Position numbers and translations under genes: made by a program. The notes under the pieces were generated by a model. It ran no database searches, was not told where the DNA came from, and saw nothing but the letters and a program-made list of their open reading frames with translations. From Condylostoma magnum (Eukaryota; Ciliophora; Heterotrichea; Heterotrichida; Condylostomatidae): a stretch of 64,000 bases of DNA. Each line of letters opens with the position of its first letter. Position 1 is the stretch's first letter. Location of the stretch: assembly GCA_920105805.1 (NCBI GenBank), contig CAKKTI010000001.1, positions 264,706 to 328,705 on the forward strand, in the 5' to 3' direction. Below, in pieces: positions 60,816-64,000 of the stretch.

Positions 60816-63800
60816 CTACTCTCCTTGTAAGTAATAAATCCAGGGTGGCAAATCCCCAGCAGAGACAATCAGTCTTCCCGTGCCTTCATACCCAGCAACG
60901 GGCTTATAAGTAACACTAATAGCCACTCCCTTCTTCGCGTCAATCCTCAGAGGGGATTTAGTCCCACTAGTAAAACTAGGACTATCAAACCTTATACTGA
61001 ACTCAACAGGCTCAAAGAAAGGATTTTTAAACTCAGCGTTTATACTTTTACCTACAGGACATCTATAAGGACCTTGAGGCATGGGAGCACTGCTGTTTCC
61101 TACCAAAACACAGGTAAATTCTCCACCTTCAGGGTGAGTCAATACTAGCATTGAACGTGACTCTCCTAAATTGCTTGGCTCGTATCTAATAGGAAGTGTA
61201 ACTTCTGTGCCTTCAAAGTTCTAAGCTGCTTGTGCGTCACATGTAGGCTTATCTACAGAGAAATCAGAGTGTCCGGGCTGGCCGATCTTTTCTATACGAA
61301 TTTAGTATTGAATCTACTTCTTTAGGTAATGTTAGAACCTAAAAACTTGTACTAATTCAGTTCCTATAGCAGTTTTAAAGTGAATTTGTCGTTGTGAGGA
61401 CGTTGGAAGTCCTTTTAGTATTAAATTATACACAAACTCACCTAGTTCTTGTGTTCTAACAGTCAATTTAGCAGAGCTTTCCCCTACTGCTAATGGCCTA
61501 TATACTAATTCTATAGCACTTTCTGACTTAGGAGGCACTGCTAAGTAAGGAGTGACTATTTATACATACTCGTTATCACAATGCAGCATGTTTCCTTCGA
61601 TTTCTACCTTTGTTTCAAGTGGATTCTGCACCATCACCATTCCATTAGCAGTTTCTCTTACTGGACATACTAACTCAACAGATCCCTAGCTATCCTAACT
61701 GGCAACCTTCATTTCAAGATTATAGTAAAGGTACTCTTTGCTTACAAGATTAGTAAACTTAACGGTGAATTTAGTAACTCCTTGCTTATATGATACAAAG
61801 TTTAATTTATAGTCCTTCATTGATCCTGGTGGAACATCAATTGTGTTGGCTCCTCGGATAATAACACCAGGGTCATGCACACCTTCTATTTCCCAGGTGA
61901 CTGAGAACCTTTGTATTTCCATCAGCCAGTTTCTTACAGGAAGTGTGATAATCTGGGCTATTTTTGCCTTTATTTCTTGTACAATCATGTCAGAGGGTCT
62001 TGGAGGCTTCGAAACTCCTGTTAGGTTATATACTAATGCACTACCGTCAGGAAGAGGGAAGAAAAGGGTACCACGGTGTGGCTCTTAGTCTGTCATAGTC
62101 ATCGGATGATATGTTATTTCATAGTCTACATTGCCTGGAGGCACTTCAATCGCTGGCATTCCTGACCAGTATTAATACGCAGCTCCTCCTATATTACTGA
62201 AGGAAGGCAAAACCCTCCATTTTGCTTATGTTTTGTTTTGAATTTGTACTTTTTAAATCTAGGGTTCTCTTACAATTGTATCAAAATTTAGTTCTTTAAA
62301 GGAATCATTAGGAGTTCCTATACTGTGTCCTAAGAGTGTCAGGGTTAGTGGGTCTGACCCCTTAATATTGCACTTTACTCCCTCAAAACGTATGCTTTCT
62401 TTGGATATTTTGGGGTGGAATATAATCTCAAAGTGTGTATCAGTACTAGGGGCAACAGTTCCTCTTTTAGGATGTATGCTGAAGAACTACTCATAGGGAC
62501 CATCTTCCCAGTTGTATATGCAGGGAAGATCACCTATATTTACCAAATGCAGTGCTTTTACTTAATGACTTCCTTATACAACTGTTCCAAAGCTCACAAC
62601 TTCTTCCATAAACTTTACCTCCATTCCATGACACGCTCCCTTTACAAGCAATAATTTCTTTACTTCTCCATTAGAAAACTGTATATTTAGCTCGTTGGTG
62701 AAAGGATGAAGTCGATTATCTGGCTTGAAGTTGAGTTCTATAGGTATTACCTCCCTTGGCTTTATTATAATCTCATTGTCGGGGGTAAAGGAAATGTTAA
62801 GTTTTTTGAATTCATCTACACCACTTCCATCTACTAATTACAGTTAAATTGCACGTTTACTACGATTTGCTAATTAAACAGTTCTTGTTTTCTATCCTCC
62901 TAGTTTAACTATTCCAAAATCTACTAATTCTTGTTCAGGGGATTCTAGTTCTAGTCTTATTGGACATCCTTCACCTTTAATGCTCACGTTTTGCTTATGT
63001 ATGTTGTTTATATCAAATGTTATAGTTTCTGAGTACTATGTTAGGTCTCTAGGAGTAAATATTATAGGAATCTTGAGTTTTTTGCTTTCTAATTCAGGAT
63101 CATCTTTTGCAGTGGGCAATAGGACTTATCCCGGAGCTAATTGTACGTCTAAGTGTGGCAATTTCTAAAAATCTGATTCAATTGAAACCGCAGCTGTGTC
63201 GTAATTAACTAATTCTAAAATAGCCTCTCTAGGCATAATTGTTTTAAACACAAAGCAAGGTCCAAAGTCCTTTTCTAGGAAACTGAATTAAACGCCTGGC
63301 TTACGAGAAGATGCAGAGCATATAAAGTTGTATGTGGGACCACTTACTATTCCCAGTTGCAATTTCATATTATCAAACTTACTTTCAACGGTAGGACGAT
63401 AAATAATCGAAATATCCACTTTGTCTTAAGTTTTAACAGTTCCTTGCTCAGGACTGATTGATATCGATTTACAATTAGGAGGTTTTTTCCATGCAAAGTC
63501 AAAATTGAATTTTCCTGAGTTGACGATTGAGATTGTTCTCATTTGAGTCTCATTAACAAAAATTTATCCAAAATTGACTTGATTAGGCTCAGAAGGTAGA
63601 AGTTCATTTAGTGAATTCTCATAGAAGACGGAATGTCTTATGGTATACCCAACTCCTTTTACATTAAGTACAATTGGCCTTTACTTTCTTTTGACATTGC
63701 ATACTAGATTGTAATTATACTCGATTTCCTTTCTGGGTTTAAACATAACATCTATATTAAAGCTTCCATTAGCCGGTACAGTACCAGAAATAGGATGAAC

Positions 63801-64000
63801 AGACAAAGAGTCACTATAACTCTCATCACCTTTAATCGAATGCCTATCAAAAGTAAATGAGAAGGGAATATGCTCATGATTCACTAGTTTAACCGTTTCT
63901 TTAGCCTTTCCATCTATAAGTAATTGTCCAAAACTAATCTTGCCAGTTTCCATCAAAATCAACGGTTCTATAACAGTTCCCACAATCAAAAAGTTCTATA
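60816..64000 (-). CDS. HYDIN: HYDIN homologue, C-terminal part (5' end beyond window)
   Basis: About 1061 residues of one frame reach the window edge. They are a chain of ~100-residue immunoglobulin-like ASH/MSP domains, each with motifs like VNFGQIFVNETQ, VDFGIVKLGGQKTRTV, VSFGTVVQGSHQVKALHLVN and an FxP strand end. The last domain (PMPQGPYRCPVG, FKNPFFEPVEFSIRF, PPWIYYLQGE) matches the C-terminus of HYDIN, the giant central-pair protein needed for ciliary beating. CFAP47-type proteins share this fold but end differently, to my knowledge. The stop is TAG 60818-60816, right after the family's final YYLxG. Confidence 0.85.

Noticed and set aside
1-64000. Karyorelict code (TGA as the only stop)
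   Set aside because: It would fuse RPL8 to a channel, RPS25 to a WD40 protein and AP-1 mu to a coiled-coil protein, and would extend RPL8 past its family end into an overlapping gene.
1-64000. tRNA genes, transposons, virus-like elements or CRISPR arrays
   Set aside because: No cloverleaf-like segment, transposase, reverse transcriptase, capsid-like frame, terminal repeats or spaced direct repeats were noticed by eye; a tRNA scan and repeat search would be needed to exclude small ones.

Overview
The window is 64 kb of a very compact, AT-rich (by eye roughly one third G+C) protist nuclear genome that uses an altered code. In strongly conserved genes TAA and TAG stand where glutamine is invariant, and TGA stands where tryptophan is expected. 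All three codons also sit exactly where these proteins should end: importin-alpha has TGA-as-Trp inside and ends on TGA; the ribosomal proteins uL2/RPL8 and eS25/RPS25 end on TAG. This matches the context-dependent code described for the heterotrich ciliate Condylostoma (NCBI table 28), so a heterotrich-like ciliate is my best guess. A similar fully reassigned code is known from the syndinian Amoebophrya, and karyorelict ciliates use TGA only as stop. Ciliary genes (HYDIN, a Tctex1 dynein light chain, a WDR49/CFAP337-like protein, a FAM166/CIMIP2-like inner-microtubule protein) show a ciliated organism. The taxon is inference.

Layout. 0-11.3 kb: the 3' end of an eRF3-like release factor, a kinesin, a coiled-coil protein, a DUF229 sulfatase-like protein and a 5.2 kb GH13-GT5-CBM glucan synthase, facing a Tctex1 light chain. 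11.4-21.2 kb: a small MGCC protein, a large WD40 protein, RPS25, an ankyrin-SAM protein, importin-alpha and an SLC44 choline-transporter-like protein. 21.2-33.6 kb: a GPCR-PIPK-like protein, coiled-coil proteins, epsin, a cullin, AP-1 mu and a long coiled-coil protein. 33.6-46.2 kb: a Cys-rich protein, a PAP2 phosphatase, an RBR ubiquitin ligase, a coiled-coil protein, an MGCC protein, a RING-CH+FHA protein and a five-TOG XMAP215/CKAP5 homologue. 46.2-64 kb: a Cys-rich repeat surface protein with an assembly gap, two unknown genes, a CNG/HCN-like K+ channel, RPL8, unknown genes, a RING-IBR protein, a Na+/H+-exchanger-like protein with cyclic-nucleotide-binding-like domains, a polytopic membrane protein, a CIMIP2-like protein and the C-terminal ~1060 residues of HYDIN.

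About 41 genes cover well over 90% of the sequence. Head-to-tail spacers can be 6-15 nt, tail-to-tail gaps 1-20 nt, and two divergent pairs have start codons only 5 and 7 nt apart. Nearly all genes are single uninterrupted frames; only the K+ channel clearly changes frame, which suggests tiny introns or a sequence error. I saw no tRNA, rRNA, transposon, virus-like element or CRISPR. Gene ends are given at the stop I think is used; because every stop codon can also be sense, most 3' ends are uncertain by a few to tens of codons.

Biological themes: translation (eRF3, RPL8, RPS25), microtubules and cilia, clathrin and endomembrane traffic (epsin, AP-1 mu), ubiquitin (cullin, RBR, RING-CH) and membrane signalling (channel, NHE-like, PIPK-like). 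No operon-like functional clustering is evident.
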